NCBI GenBank assembly: GCA_047639575.1
Contig: JBLIOB010000002.1
Location: forward strand, 1 to 58,530
Source: JBLIOB01 sp047639575
GTDB lineage: Bacteria > Bacteroidota > Bacteroidia > Flavobacteriales_D > Parvicellaceae
DNA: 58,530 nt
Direction of reading: 5' to 3'
Part shown: positions 34,701 through 42,985 of the stretch, in pieces
Numbering within the stretch: the first letter of the stretch is position 1
Layout: every line of letters begins with the position of its first letter
The notes under the pieces: model-generated
Database searches by the model: none
What the model was told of the DNA's origin: nothing
What the model saw: the letters and a program-made list of their open reading frames with translations, nothing else
Translations under genes and position numbers: made by a program

Positions 34701-34794
34701 AATTACTACTAAGGCATTTAAAGAGCCGTTGTTAGAACTTTTAGATGAAGAAGAAGACATTGATCTGGCAAGTTTAGTAGTGCCAAAAACGTAA
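31765..34794 (+). CDS. RND-superfamily (MMPL-type) transporter or lipid exporter
   Basis: A 1009-residue inner-membrane protein with duplicated halves. One helix (IIIVLLLGLTGLMVYKA) precedes a periplasmic loop of about 190 residues; a five-helix sterol-sensing-like bundle follows (ELSLFVVLAMLVTALLLWLF, VVIVSLVVVAFGVIFSFGII, LIPPLIIVIGIPNCIYLINK). A second helix-loop-bundle repeats it, with VFSVAFGISVDDTIHFLAKY, whose Asp pair is common in this family as proton relay. It fits the hydrophobe/amphiphile or MMPL/Patched-like branch rather than AcrB, and no adaptor or outer-membrane channel gene is next to it. It begins the plus-strand run transporter-rmlA-prenyl synthase, 5 bp before rmlA. Confidence 0.9.
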   Translation: MWKVISKVILRYRAIIIVLLLGLTGLMVYKARTVGLDYSFAKLLPDDDPTNIEHVAFKEEFGQDGSVMVIGVKDSMMFKDTSHFNNWFRMSEKIARITVPSINEKGEEIQISAIDSVFSTAHLYDIRKNKETKSFTFEPLLAELPKSNVELDSVRLEIERLKFYENIVYLKELDIHVMMVFVNTTVFDTDARGNLITDVVNKAKGYSNIFGDLKFSGLPYIRAINMEKVRGELSLFVVLAMLVTALLLWLFFRSFKVVIVSLVVVAFGVIFSFGIIGLFDYKMSVLMGLIPPLIIVIGIPNCIYLINKYQQEYRSHGNKARALSRVIQKIGNATFMTNATTAMGFATFIFTPSELMQKFGIIASICIVTVFFLAIIIVPITLSFLKPPKEKEMKHLDRKWLYTVVDRLVVWSTDHRPKVYLVSLCVLILGGIGISMMRISGNIVDDLPKGDQVVQDLQFFEESFNGVMPFEVVIEAKNKQRLFSETVLSRVEAVQGHLKKETQLSRSVSVIDAIKFLNQAYYNGNPDKYEVPNIRGLQKVAQHVSNSGESTNLNTGFLNTDSTKFRVSMQVADIGTREMDTLLNRVKSDIDSILNPSRKLYYSALTKLGTIKGDEKDAFLREFYTVFPEVKSGIETELIEAEKDFQKTDILTEMIIKPELGTLEQFKIDKSLAQGITTDTSQVVRCGNNEHVNLFLDSLSKLGLSTLTYHGVVDSLIAVEVVDREIILQNINVLKGVRRNTFMDLYLVNHRESREVLLDKLSVISAEMEDEFYSNEDHIFSYHGNPGFLPIFKKGIEKNVLEFSVTGTSIVFTKGTSYLVNNLFISLVIAIVIIGILMATLFKSLRMVFVSLIPNLVPLIVTAAIMGFFNVPIKPSTILVFSVAFGISVDDTIHFLAKYRQELKNQKWNIKGSVVNAIRETGVSMIYTSIILFFGFGIFCSSNFGGTQALGILVSVTLLFAMLANLVLLPSLLLSLEKRITTKAFKEPLLELLDEEEDIDLASLVVPKT

Positions 34795-34799
34795 ACAAG

Positions 34800-35663
34800 A
34801 TGAAAGGAATTATTTTAGCTGGAGGTTCTGGAACTAGATTGCATCCGTTAACCTCAGCAGTTAGTAAGCAACTGATGCCTGTTTATAATAAGCCTATGAT
34901 TTACTATCCTTTGGCTACTTTACTAAGTGGCGGAATCAGTGAAGTGTTAATCATCACTACGCCACACGACAAACCGCATTTCGACAAACTGCTAGGAGAC
35001 GGATCTAGACTCGGTTGTGAATTCACGTATGCTATTCAACATGAACCAAATGGATTGGCGCAAGCTTTCGTGATTGGAGAAGAGTTTATTGGAGATGATA
35101 ATGTTGCTTTAATCCTAGGAGATAATATTTTCTTTGGAAATGGCATGGGACGTTTGTTGAGAGGTAACCACGCGCCAGTTGGAGGTATGGTATATGCTTA
35201 TCATGTTAATGATCCGGAACGATATGGTGTTGTTGAGTTTGATTCAGAAATGAAAGCAATCAGTATTGAAGAAAAACCACAAAATCCTAAGTCAAATTTT
35301 GCAGTTCCTGGACTGTATTTTTATGATAATTCTGTGATTGAAATCGCAAAACAATTAGAGCCGAGCGCCAGAGGTGAGTACGAAATTACTGACGTAAATA
35401 AGGAATATTTAAAAAGAGGTCAACTGACAGTGTCTATTCTTGATAGGGGCACGGCATGGCTTGATACTGGAACTTTCAAATCTTTAATGCAAGCTTCACA
35501 CTTTGTTCAAACTATTGAAGAAAGACAAGGGTTAGGTATTGGGTGTATTGAAGCTGTAGCGCACGCCAGAGGGTTTATTTCAGATGAAGAGTTGAACATT
35601 CTTGCGCAGCCTTTGTTGAAAAGTGGATATGGCGATTATCTAATGCAGATTCTCAATAAATAA
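34800..35663 (+). CDS. rmlA: Glucose-1-phosphate thymidylyltransferase
   Basis: A 287-residue sugar nucleotidyltransferase forming dTDP-glucose, the first step to dTDP-rhamnose and related sugars. The signature MKGIILAGGSGTRLHPLTSA is followed by SKQLMPVYNKPMIYYPLATL, ALILGDNIFFGNGMGRLLRG and YGVVEFDSEM. Further catalytic residues occur in EEKPQNPKSNFAVPGLYFYD and GTAWLDTGTF. Length and motifs match the RmlA group rather than GalU. No rmlB, rmlC or rmlD lies in the window. It starts 5 bp after the transporter. Confidence 0.93.
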   Translation: MKGIILAGGSGTRLHPLTSAVSKQLMPVYNKPMIYYPLATLLSGGISEVLIITTPHDKPHFDKLLGDGSRLGCEFTYAIQHEPNGLAQAFVIGEEFIGDDNVALILGDNIFFGNGMGRLLRGNHAPVGGMVYAYHVNDPERYGVVEFDSEMKAISIEEKPQNPKSNFAVPGLYFYDNSVIEIAKQLEPSARGEYEITDVNKEYLKRGQLTVSILDRGTAWLDTGTFKSLMQASHFVQTIEERQGLGIGCIEAVAHARGFISDEELNILAQPLLKSGYGDYLMQILNK

Positions 35664-35697
35664 TTCTGAATTGGAAACTACCAGTAAGATCAAAACC

Positions 35698-36672
35698 ATG
35701 AGGTCGATTCGCGAATACCAGCAAATTATTACAGATTCAATTGAGGATTTTAAATCCAGCAACAAGTCTCTTTCCCTTTATGATCCTGTAAACTATATCC
35801 TTTCAATGGGAGGTAAAAGAATGCGACCGGCAATTCTTTTAATGGCCAATGATTTGTTTGATGGTGAGCTTGAGGATGCGATTAACCCAGCGCTTGCAGT
35901 AGAGGTTTTTCATAATTTCACTTTGCTTCACGATGATATTATGGATCATGCACCGATTAGAAGAGGGAAACCTACGGTACATGAAAAGTGGGGAGTTAAT
36001 GAAGCAATTCTTTCTGGTGATGTGATGATGGTGCAAGCAGTTCAGCTGATGACGATGTGCCCAGATCGAGTCCTGAGAAATGTGCTTGATGTCTTTAGTG
36101 TTGCAGCTGTTGAGGTGTGCGAAGGTCAGCAAATGGACATGGACTTTGAGCTAAGAGATGATGTTTCAATTGCTGAGTATTTAACAATGATTGAGCTAAA
36201 AACTTCTGTTTTATTGGCAGGAGCTATGAAAATAGGAGCTTTAATTGGAGGGGCCTCTAAAGATGACGCAAATCAGATTTATGAGTTCGGTAGAAATCTA
36301 GGAGTTTCTTTTCAGATAATGGATGATATCTTAGATGTGTATGGCGATCAAGAGAAATTTGGAAAGCAAGTTGGCGGTGATATTATTGAGAACAAGAAAA
36401 CTTATTTATTGCTAAAAGCATTGGAATTAGCAGGTGATGAGACAAGGTCTGTTTTAGATGATGCTGCGAAATTTACCGAAGATAGATTTCAAGAAAAAGT
36501 TAAGGTAGTAACTGAAGCATACGATAGTTTGGACGTAAGAACTAAAACTGAAGTAGTAATGAATCAGTTTTATGCTAAAGCAATTCAGAATTTAGACGCA
36601 ATCTCGCTGCCAGAAGAGCGTAAAGTTCCGTTATATGAGTTAGCGAAAGGACTGTTGCAAAGAGAAAGCTAA
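35698..36672 (+). CDS. Polyprenyl (trans-isoprenyl) diphosphate synthase
   Basis: A 324-residue enzyme that elongates isoprenoid diphosphates. The GGKRMRPAILLMAN motif is followed by the first aspartate-rich motif LLHDDIMDHAPIRRGKPTVH and the second, SFQIMDDILDVYGDQEKFGK. Both DDxxD motifs are intact. GDVMMVQAVQLM and LKTSVLLAGAMKIGA are also family blocks. I start at ATG 35698 (MRSIREYQQIITDS); the frame is open to a TTG at 35671. The chain length of the product (farnesyl, geranylgeranyl or longer) cannot be judged from this; one possible use is quinones or lipid carriers for the polysaccharide locus. Confidence 0.92.
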   Translation: MRSIREYQQIITDSIEDFKSSNKSLSLYDPVNYILSMGGKRMRPAILLMANDLFDGELEDAINPALAVEVFHNFTLLHDDIMDHAPIRRGKPTVHEKWGVNEAILSGDVMMVQAVQLMTMCPDRVLRNVLDVFSVAAVEVCEGQQMDMDFELRDDVSIAEYLTMIELKTSVLLAGAMKIGALIGGASKDDANQIYEFGRNLGVSFQIMDDILDVYGDQEKFGKQVGGDIIENKKTYLLLKALELAGDETRSVLDDAAKFTEDRFQEKVKVVTEAYDSLDVRTKTEVVMNQFYAKAIQNLDAISLPEERKVPLYELAKGLLQRES

Positions 36673-36695
36673 AACGTTCGTACCTTGGTTAATTA

Positions 36696-37155
36696 ATGAA
36701 TCGTAAATCCCTTCTTTTCATATTAACAATTGTCACACTAATTTTTTCATCGTGTGTTGTTTCCAATCCTGGAAGATCAAAATACACCGGTCATAAAGGG
36801 CTGAAAGTGAATTGGGTGCAAAGGGAATCGTCTTCGTCTGAACCTCAGAGCGAAGGGAGCTTTGAGTACGAAGTCACGAAAGTCCAACAGGAGGATTTTA
36901 ATTCAATGTCCAGAAAAAAAACGAGATGGGAATGGCGGCTTATTTCTATTGGCAATGATCTGGGCTTTTTTAGCCATAGGTACTCCGATTTTATTTATCA
37001 CCTCTATTAGAGTTGGGTGGGCAATGTGGGCGGTTGTTTTCAGCGGAGTATTAATGGGGCTAGTTTGGGTTTTTACTTTATGGGTGTTAGTTGCTCTTTT
37101 AGCTTTTATATTTGCGCCTCGCAAGAAACCGATGTTAAAGTACGCTTATGGATAA
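36696..37155 (+). pseudogene. Lipoprotein/two-helix membrane gene split by a homopolymer shift (copy 1)
   Basis: The first frame (from ATG 36696) gives a lipoprotein signal with IFSSC, then VVSNPGRSKYTGHKG, an acidic/Ser linker and a continuation that becomes nonsense after MSRKK. The +1 frame then encodes GGLFLLAMIWAFLAIGTPIL and WAVVFSGVLMGLVWVFTLWV, two membrane helices, to TAA at 37153-37155. The switch falls at a run of eight A (about 36914-36921); seven A would join the frames into one protein of about 152 residues. The second frame has no ATG ahead of the helices. The stop overlaps the start of copy 2 by 8 bp. It may be a sequencing error, a real frameshift or slippage. Confidence 0.7.
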
Positions 37156-37565
37156 ACGAATTTCAATTGGTCTAATTTTCATCAGCTTCCTGCTTATGTT
37201 TTATTCTTGTGGGATTAAGGTTTCGAATCCTGGGAAAAGTCGATACACCAATCATCATGGCATGTCTATGAATAGAGGAGGAGCTGATCGGAATGAGGCT
37301 CCAATTTCTGAGGGAAAAGTGAGCGATTTCCAAGGTGATCTTCACATAAAGAGAAGAAGTAAGCAAGGCCCCCCAAAGAGATGATATCTTTTGGTTTTTC
37401 GCGATTTGGGGACTTATATTGGTCGGATCAATCCTATGGTTTGTGTTTTCACTTTACCTGAAATGGGCATTGTGGATAGTAATAACCTCTGGAATATTTT
37501 TGGGTGCGGTCCTTTCTGCATCAATCGTGTTAATCTTGATAATTGGAATCTTCAATGGTCTTTGA
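37148..37565 (+). pseudogene. Lipoprotein/two-helix membrane gene split by a homopolymer shift (copy 2)
   Basis: Paralogue of copy 1. From ATG 37148 the frame gives a signal with lipobox-like MFYSC, then KVSNPGKSRYTNHHGMSMNR and a basic linker RRSKQG, and stops at TGA 37382-37384. The +1 frame continues as DDIFWFFAIWGLILVGSILW and IVITSGIFLGAVLSASIVLI, two helices, to TGA 37563-37565. The switch lies at six C (37369-37374); five C would join the frames into about 138 residues. That second frame is closed by TAA at 37347 and has no start codon before the first helix, so it is not an independent gene. It ends 8 bp before a convergent gene. Confidence 0.7.
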
Positions 37566-37573
37566 TCATTGGG

Positions 37574-38479
37574 CTATTTATTAAAAATTTCGCGCAGTGC
37601 TGGCTCAACATGATCATAATCAAATGAGAATCCAGTTTCTTTAATTTTTTCGTTTGAGGCCCGAACGCCTTTTAGAACGGCATCGCTCATTTCTCCATAC
37701 ATGGATTGAATTACAGCGCCCGGAACCCTGGGTAAGATCATCTTTTTGCCTAAAATTTCCGCTAAAGATTTAGTAAAATCTGCATTGGATACATGTTCAG
37801 ATGCAACCGCATTATAGGGGCCCGTAAGTCCATTTTGCATGATGTGTAAATACAATCTACTCAAGTCTTGATGATGAATCCATGGCATCCATTGTTTTCC
37901 ATTTCCTAATGGGGCTCCAAAATGGATCTTGACTACACTTGCGATTTTCCCTAAAGCTCCCCCATGTTTCTCCAATACTGCACTAGTTCGGACTTGCGAT
38001 ACGTTGCAATAATCATTTAAAGCAAATGATGCTTTCTCCCAATGGACCACTAATTTGGAAAGAAATTCATCGGTAGCAGGTGATTCTTCCGTATGAATTT
38101 CTTCCGATTCATTATCGTATAAATTGATTCCTGAGGAGGTAATGTATGATTTTAACGGGACGTTGTTCTCTCGAACATAATCACATAGAAATGCCGAAGA
38201 GTCCACTCTAGATGCTATTAGCACTTTTTTCCTTTTGAAATTCCATCTTTCATCTGCTATTCCAGCGCCTGCCAAATGAATGAGGAAGGAGCAATTATCT
38301 AAAGCTCCTTTTTCAATGAATTTTTTCGTGTAGTCCCACAGGTATACTTTAACGCGTCCTTTAGAGTTTTTAGATCTAGATAGATGAACTACTTGATAGC
38401 CCTTTTCTTTGAGTAACTTGGTTAGACTTAGTCCAACAAGCCCTGTTCCTCCAGTGATTACTACTTTTTCTTTTTCCAT
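37574..38479 (-). CDS. TIGR01777-type SDR epimerase-like protein (YfcH group)
   Basis: A 301-residue extended SDR. NAD(P)-binding motif ITGGTGLVGLSLTKLLKEKG, then FLIHLAGAGIADERWNFKRK and SYITSSGINLYDN. The middle has VRTSAVLEKHGGALGKIASV and the PWIHHQDLSRLYLHIMQNGL block typical of this family; the C-terminal DUF1731-like segment is present (LAEILGKKMILPRVPGAVIQ). The YxxxK lysine of classic SDRs is not obvious, as is usual for this group. The substrate is unknown; family members are linked to nucleotide-sugar or cell-division contexts only loosely. It follows the lipoprotein 38480 with no gap. Confidence 0.88.
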   Translation of the reverse strand: MEKEKVVITGGTGLVGLSLTKLLKEKGYQVVHLSRSKNSKGRVKVYLWDYTKKFIEKGALDNCSFLIHLAGAGIADERWNFKRKKVLIASRVDSSAFLCDYVRENNVPLKSYITSSGINLYDNESEEIHTEESPATDEFLSKLVVHWEKASFALNDYCNVSQVRTSAVLEKHGGALGKIASVVKIHFGAPLGNGKQWMPWIHHQDLSRLYLHIMQNGLTGPYNAVASEHVSNADFTKSLAEILGKKMILPRVPGAVIQSMYGEMSDAVLKGVRASNEKIKETGFSFDYDHVEPALREIFNK

Positions 38480-39904
38480 TTATTTACAGGTTTCAGACTT
38501 ATAATAGAAAAAATCATTGTCTTCATGAACCTTTTGATTATACTCCTTTATTGCTGGAGCTAATACGTTACAGCTAATAATTCCGTCACATAGTTCTAGG
38601 ACTTCTTCTTGCTGGTTTTCACTGAAAAATTCTAAATTCTTAAAATAGTGATCCGCAATCAGTTTTTGATCACTTTGCTCAAACAAGGAAATACATTCGT
38701 TGGCACCTTTTAATAGATCCCGAATTTGTCCATCAGCCTTCCAGTCGCCTCCAGTCGGAAGTTCTTTTAGAAGTTGATCAGCCGCTAGTTTGACCATTTT
38801 TGCGTTGTTAGTTTTTGCGAAATACGTGATCGAAACGTTTAATTCTGCAAGAGGCTGGTCCGGCCATTTAACAGGGAAGTCCTTGATTCCTTTGGTGCAA
38901 ATATGTTCTATTTTGGTTTGGAGGTTAGGGCTTAAGGGGGAACTGTCTTCCAGTCTTCGTAGTAAGTAGTCATCATTTGACCAACTCAAAGTTCTGCTAA
39001 GTTCCTTCTCTACATAAGCGCTATCAATTGATGAGATTAATTCCTCGTCTTTCAGGTGATTGAAAATTAAATCGTGTACTTCGGAAGATCTAAAGCTTAT
39101 TTTGTAGGAATCTTTAAGATGGTTTCGAGCCATTTTGTACCAGCTTGGATTCTGTGCTTTGAGAGAAATAATTTTCTCATTAGAAAAATAATTTATCGCC
39201 AATTCATCTGTTGGCCATCGTTCAAAAAAGGTGGAGAGTTCTTCATTTGATAAATTCACTTCATCCAAGAAAGAAGATACATAACGACTATCCCTTGAAT
39301 TGAAAAGCCCAGCAATTTCTTTGTTAAGAACGACATCCTTCAAAAGATCATTCCGACTTGGGTAAGCGTCAATGTCAACTTCGTCTTCCAATGGAAGAGC
39401 CGTATAATCAATGTTTCCAAATGATTGAAATGCGATAAACAGTTCTAGTTTCAAGTTAGAATTAACTTCATTTGTTTCCTGTGAATTATAATTATTACCG
39501 TAAGGGGAAGAGATAATTTTTCCATCTAGGTTATGATAAGTGGCACAAACATGACCATCATAAGTCAATTGATAAGTGAATTTATCTTTCGATCCTCTGA
39601 TATTAGCCGGTTCAATTTTTTGATGAAGATCAACTTCGTAATCCACACCTGGGAAAAGCAATGCTTCTTTAATTTTATCCGCGCCATCTGCGATTCCAAT
39701 CGATACGCTATAATCCTGATTGGATCTCCTTGTGTTTCCACTTTCAATTAAGCTCGCCTCGATTTTAAAATCAATGCCATCAATTGAAACGGTTTTAGAC
39801 TCTGAATCGATTTCGTTGCTATATGAACATCCTTTATTGCAACCTAAAAGGAGTAAAAAAGAAAAAGACAATAAGCAAATTCGTCTAATTTTTAGTGCGC
39901 TCAT
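38480..39904 (-). CDS. Lipoprotein, unknown function
   Basis: A 474-residue lipoprotein: signal MSALKIRRICLLSFSFLLLL followed by GCNKG (lipobox LLGC). Residues about 35-200 are beta-rich (SIDGIDFKIEASLIESGN, VSIGIADGADK). The remainder (about 205-460) is all-helical with repeated Leu/Ser-rich units such as DELAINYFSNEKIISLKAQN and DSAYVEKELSRTLSWSNDD, like a HEAT or TPR-type superhelix, though no clean repeat could be fixed. No catalytic motif was seen. It has no gap to the TIGR01777 gene and its start is 331 bp from sucA on the other strand. Confidence 0.72.
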   Translation of the reverse strand: MSALKIRRICLLSFSFLLLLGCNKGCSYSNEIDSESKTVSIDGIDFKIEASLIESGNTRRSNQDYSVSIGIADGADKIKEALLFPGVDYEVDLHQKIEPANIRGSKDKFTYQLTYDGHVCATYHNLDGKIISSPYGNNYNSQETNEVNSNLKLELFIAFQSFGNIDYTALPLEDEVDIDAYPSRNDLLKDVVLNKEIAGLFNSRDSRYVSSFLDEVNLSNEELSTFFERWPTDELAINYFSNEKIISLKAQNPSWYKMARNHLKDSYKISFRSSEVHDLIFNHLKDEELISSIDSAYVEKELSRTLSWSNDDYLLRRLEDSSPLSPNLQTKIEHICTKGIKDFPVKWPDQPLAELNVSITYFAKTNNAKMVKLAADQLLKELPTGGDWKADGQIRDLLKGANECISLFEQSDQKLIADHYFKNLEFFSENQQEEVLELCDGIISCNVLAPAIKEYNQKVHEDNDFFYYKSETCK

Positions 39905-40235
39905 TATTTATAGAATTTAATTGGAAGAAAGATAAAGATTATGTTGATCTGAAATATTTAATCGATAAATAATTGCACTAATATCTGCTAAATTGACCTA
40001 GGAAAATGGGTGTTTCATGCTGTTAAAGTGGCTGGAATTTAAATAATCTTAATTGTGTGAATTGCGAAGCGAAAACATTTGAAATCGCTATTAAGTATGG
40101 CGGCACTAATAAATGTAGTTAAAAAAACATCAAACACCTCCAATATGTAGTCATCCGTTGTTTTATTTGGTGTTTCAGGGCCTAGGCAGGGAAAAAAGCT
40201 ACCTTTGAATAGAACACAACGATAAGAAAATAGTC
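39905..40235. other. Intergenic region between divergent lipoprotein and sucA genes
   Basis: A 331-bp non-coding stretch, AT-rich. It holds the sucA promoter candidate (40200-40207) and a 7-bp inverted repeat, AAACACC at 40132-40138 and GGTGTTT at 40169-40175, upstream of it. I see no credible small gene or RNA. Confidence 0.6.
40200..40207 (+). promoter_or_regulatory. Candidate -7 box of the sucA promoter
   Basis: TACCTTTG is an exact TAnnTTTG match 28 bp before the sucA ATG. The upstream -33 element is poor (TTTC at 40173-40176, 23 bases away), so the call rests on the -7 box and its distance to the start. Confidence 0.4.
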
Positions 40236-42962
40236 ATGGACAAATTTTCATACTTGAGTAATGCGCACGGATCTTCTATAGAAGAGCTCTATAATCAGTA
40301 CATAGCAGATAATAATTCAGTTGATTTTGGTTGGCAGAAATTCTTCGAGGGCTTTGAATTTGCACAAACAAACTTTGAAGCAACTGGTGCGGTTCCTGAA
40401 AACATGCACAAAGAGTTTAAAATTGTGCAAATGATTAACGAGTATCGAGGACGAGGTCACTTGTTTACGCAAACAAATCCTGTTAGAGAAAGAAGAAAGT
40501 ACTCACCGTCATTGAAATATGCCAATTTCAAATTGGAAGAATCTGATTTAAATGTGAAATTTTCGGCTGGTTCAGAACTCGGTATTGGTGATGCTACTTT
40601 GCAAGAAATTATTGATCACTTAGAAGAAACTTATTGCGGAAGTATTGGTATTGAATATGCTTATATGCGATCTCCAAAGCGATTAAAGTGGATGCGCGAA
40701 AAGATTGAGTTGAAAAATCGGCCTATTCTTTCCGGTGACACTAAAAAGCATATACTTCATAAACTGAATCAAGCCAATGGATTTGAGCAATTTCTGCAGA
40801 AGAAGTTTGTTGGTCAGAAGAGGTTTTCATTAGAAGGGGGAGAGGCGCTGATTCCAGCTCTTGATGCTTTAATTGAAAGAGGTTCTGAAATGGGTGTTGA
40901 GAATTTCGTGATGGGAATGGCTCATCGTGGTCGGTTAAATGTCTTGGCAAATATTTTTAACAAACCATACACCGCCATATTTTCAGAGTTTGAAGGAAAA
41001 GAATATGAAAACTCCACATTTGATGGTGATGTCAAGTATCATTTAGGATTTACGAGTGAAACGTTATGTGATAGTGGGAACACGGTTCAAATGACCTTAT
41101 GCCCAAATCCATCTCATCTAGAGGCTGTTGATCCAGTAGCCCAAGGATTGACGAGATCAATAATTGATCATAAATTAGGTGGGGATTCGAAGAAAATTGT
41201 ACCGATAATTATTCATGGTGATGCCGCAATTGCCGGTCAAGGTGTTGTTTATGAGGTGGTACAGATGGCACAATTGGACGGTTATCAAACCGGAGGAACT
41301 GTACATATTGTCATTAATAATCAGATTGGGTTTACAACAAACTATTTAGATGCAAGGTCGTCCACTTATTGTACAGATGTAGCAAAAACAACTTTGTGCC
41401 CCGTTTTTCACGTGAACGGTGATGACGTTGAAGCAGTTGTTCAAGTGATGCAAATTGCACTAGAGTATAGACAGGAATTTGGTAGAGACGTGTTCATCGA
41501 TCTTTTATGCTATAGAAAGTATGGACACAATGAAGGAGATGAGCCCAAATTTACGCAGCCCAAATTATATAAATCGATAAGCAAACATCCTAACCCAAGA
41601 GATGTCTATATGTCTAAATTAATTGCGGATGAAGTAATAACAGCGGATTACGCTAAAGAATCATTAAAAGAGTTTGATGATTCTTTGCAAGATAAATTGG
41701 AGGACGCAAAAAAAATTAAGAAGGCTAAAGTGAGACACTTTCTGGAAGAAGAATGGTCGCATTTGAAAAAAGCAAAGTACCCTGGAGAGCTCGGACATCC
41801 GAAAACTCAAATGCCGACTAAAAAGTTAGTGGAGTTAGGGACGCGATTGGCTACTCTACCAGACGGGAAAAAGTTTTTCAGGAAATCGGTCAAATTGGCG
41901 AATGACCGTCTGCAAATGCTTGAAGATGATAAACTGGATTGGGGAATGGCAGAAATGCTGGCTTACGCTTCTTTGCTAAGTGAAGGTCATCCAGTAAGAA
42001 TTTCTGGGCAAGATGTTGAAAGAGGAACATTCTCGCATCGTCATGCTGTTATAAAAACAGAAGATTCTGAAGAGGAAATAATCACGTTGAACAATGTGTC
42101 TGAAGGACAGGCAAAATTTGAGATTTATAACTCGCTTCTATCTGAGTATGCGGTGTTAGGTTTTGATTATGGTTATGCATTCGGAACCCCGGATGGATTG
42201 ATTATTTGGGAAGCGCAGTTTGGTGACTTCAACAACGGTGCTCAAATTATAATTGATCAGTTCATTAGTGCAGCTGAGGATAAATGGCATACCATGAATG
42301 GATTGGTAATGTTGCTTCCGCATGGATATGAAGGAATGGGTTCTGAGCATTCATCTGGTAGAATGGAGAGATACTTGCAGCTTTGTGCAGAGAACAATAT
42401 GATTATTATTAACTGCACGTTGCCAGGTAATCACTATCACGCATTAAGGCGTCAATTGAAATGGGAATACAGAAAGCCATTAATTGCGTTTACTCCTAAA
42501 AAATTACTTCGTTACCACAAGGCAGTTTCTAGTATTGATGATTTGGCAAAAGGAGAATTTCGGCCAGTAATTGATGACGATCGAGTTGATCCAAAGAACG
42601 TGGATACGGTAGCCTACGTGTCGGGTAAATTCTACTTTGATATTCTGGAGAAAATCGAAGAAATTGGAGGTGCAGATAACATTGCGTTGGTTAGAGTTGA
42701 GCAGATTTATCCTCTTCCTCAAACCCAGTTGGATGCCACGGTGGTTAAGTACTCCAAAGCAACGAAACATATTTGGGTGCAAGAAGAGCCTGAAAATATG
42801 GGAGCATGGAGTTTCATTTTACGAAAGTGGAGAACCAAACACCTTGAATTAATTTCAAGATCAGCGAGTGGTTCGCCAGCCGCTGGGTCTTCTAAAGTGC
42901 ATGAGATTAGGCACAACGCATTAATTAACGAATTACTAGAAAATGCTAAGCAATTAGCGTAG
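40236..42962 (+). CDS. sucA: 2-oxoglutarate dehydrogenase E1 component
   Basis: A 908-residue thiamine diphosphate enzyme of the TCA cycle that decarboxylates 2-oxoglutarate and passes the succinyl group to the E2 lipoyl arm. The N-terminal segment LSNAHGSSIEELYNQYI is the E1o-specific docking region. Core motifs: VMGMAHRGRLNVLANIFNKP, LCPNPSHLEAVDPVAQGLTR, and the ThDP site PIIIHGDAAIAGQGVVYEVV through VHIVINNQIGFTT. Later blocks SGQDVERGTFSHRHAVI, WEAQFGDFNNGAQIIIDQFI and LLPHGYEGMGSEHSSGRMER also match. Length is typical. It is followed 23 bp later by odhB. Confidence 0.97.
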   Translation: MDKFSYLSNAHGSSIEELYNQYIADNNSVDFGWQKFFEGFEFAQTNFEATGAVPENMHKEFKIVQMINEYRGRGHLFTQTNPVRERRKYSPSLKYANFKLEESDLNVKFSAGSELGIGDATLQEIIDHLEETYCGSIGIEYAYMRSPKRLKWMREKIELKNRPILSGDTKKHILHKLNQANGFEQFLQKKFVGQKRFSLEGGEALIPALDALIERGSEMGVENFVMGMAHRGRLNVLANIFNKPYTAIFSEFEGKEYENSTFDGDVKYHLGFTSETLCDSGNTVQMTLCPNPSHLEAVDPVAQGLTRSIIDHKLGGDSKKIVPIIIHGDAAIAGQGVVYEVVQMAQLDGYQTGGTVHIVINNQIGFTTNYLDARSSTYCTDVAKTTLCPVFHVNGDDVEAVVQVMQIALEYRQEFGRDVFIDLLCYRKYGHNEGDEPKFTQPKLYKSISKHPNPRDVYMSKLIADEVITADYAKESLKEFDDSLQDKLEDAKKIKKAKVRHFLEEEWSHLKKAKYPGELGHPKTQMPTKKLVELGTRLATLPDGKKFFRKSVKLANDRLQMLEDDKLDWGMAEMLAYASLLSEGHPVRISGQDVERGTFSHRHAVIKTEDSEEEIITLNNVSEGQAKFEIYNSLLSEYAVLGFDYGYAFGTPDGLIIWEAQFGDFNNGAQIIIDQFISAAEDKWHTMNGLVMLLPHGYEGMGSEHSSGRMERYLQLCAENNMIIINCTLPGNHYHALRRQLKWEYRKPLIAFTPKKLLRYHKAVSSIDDLAKGEFRPVIDDDRVDPKNVDTVAYVSGKFYFDILEKIEEIGGADNIALVRVEQIYPLPQTQLDATVVKYSKATKHIWVQEEPENMGAWSFILRKWRTKHLELISRSASGSPAAGSSKVHEIRHNALINELLENAKQLA

Positions 42963-42985
42963 TCAAAAGATAAAAAGCAAAGAGT

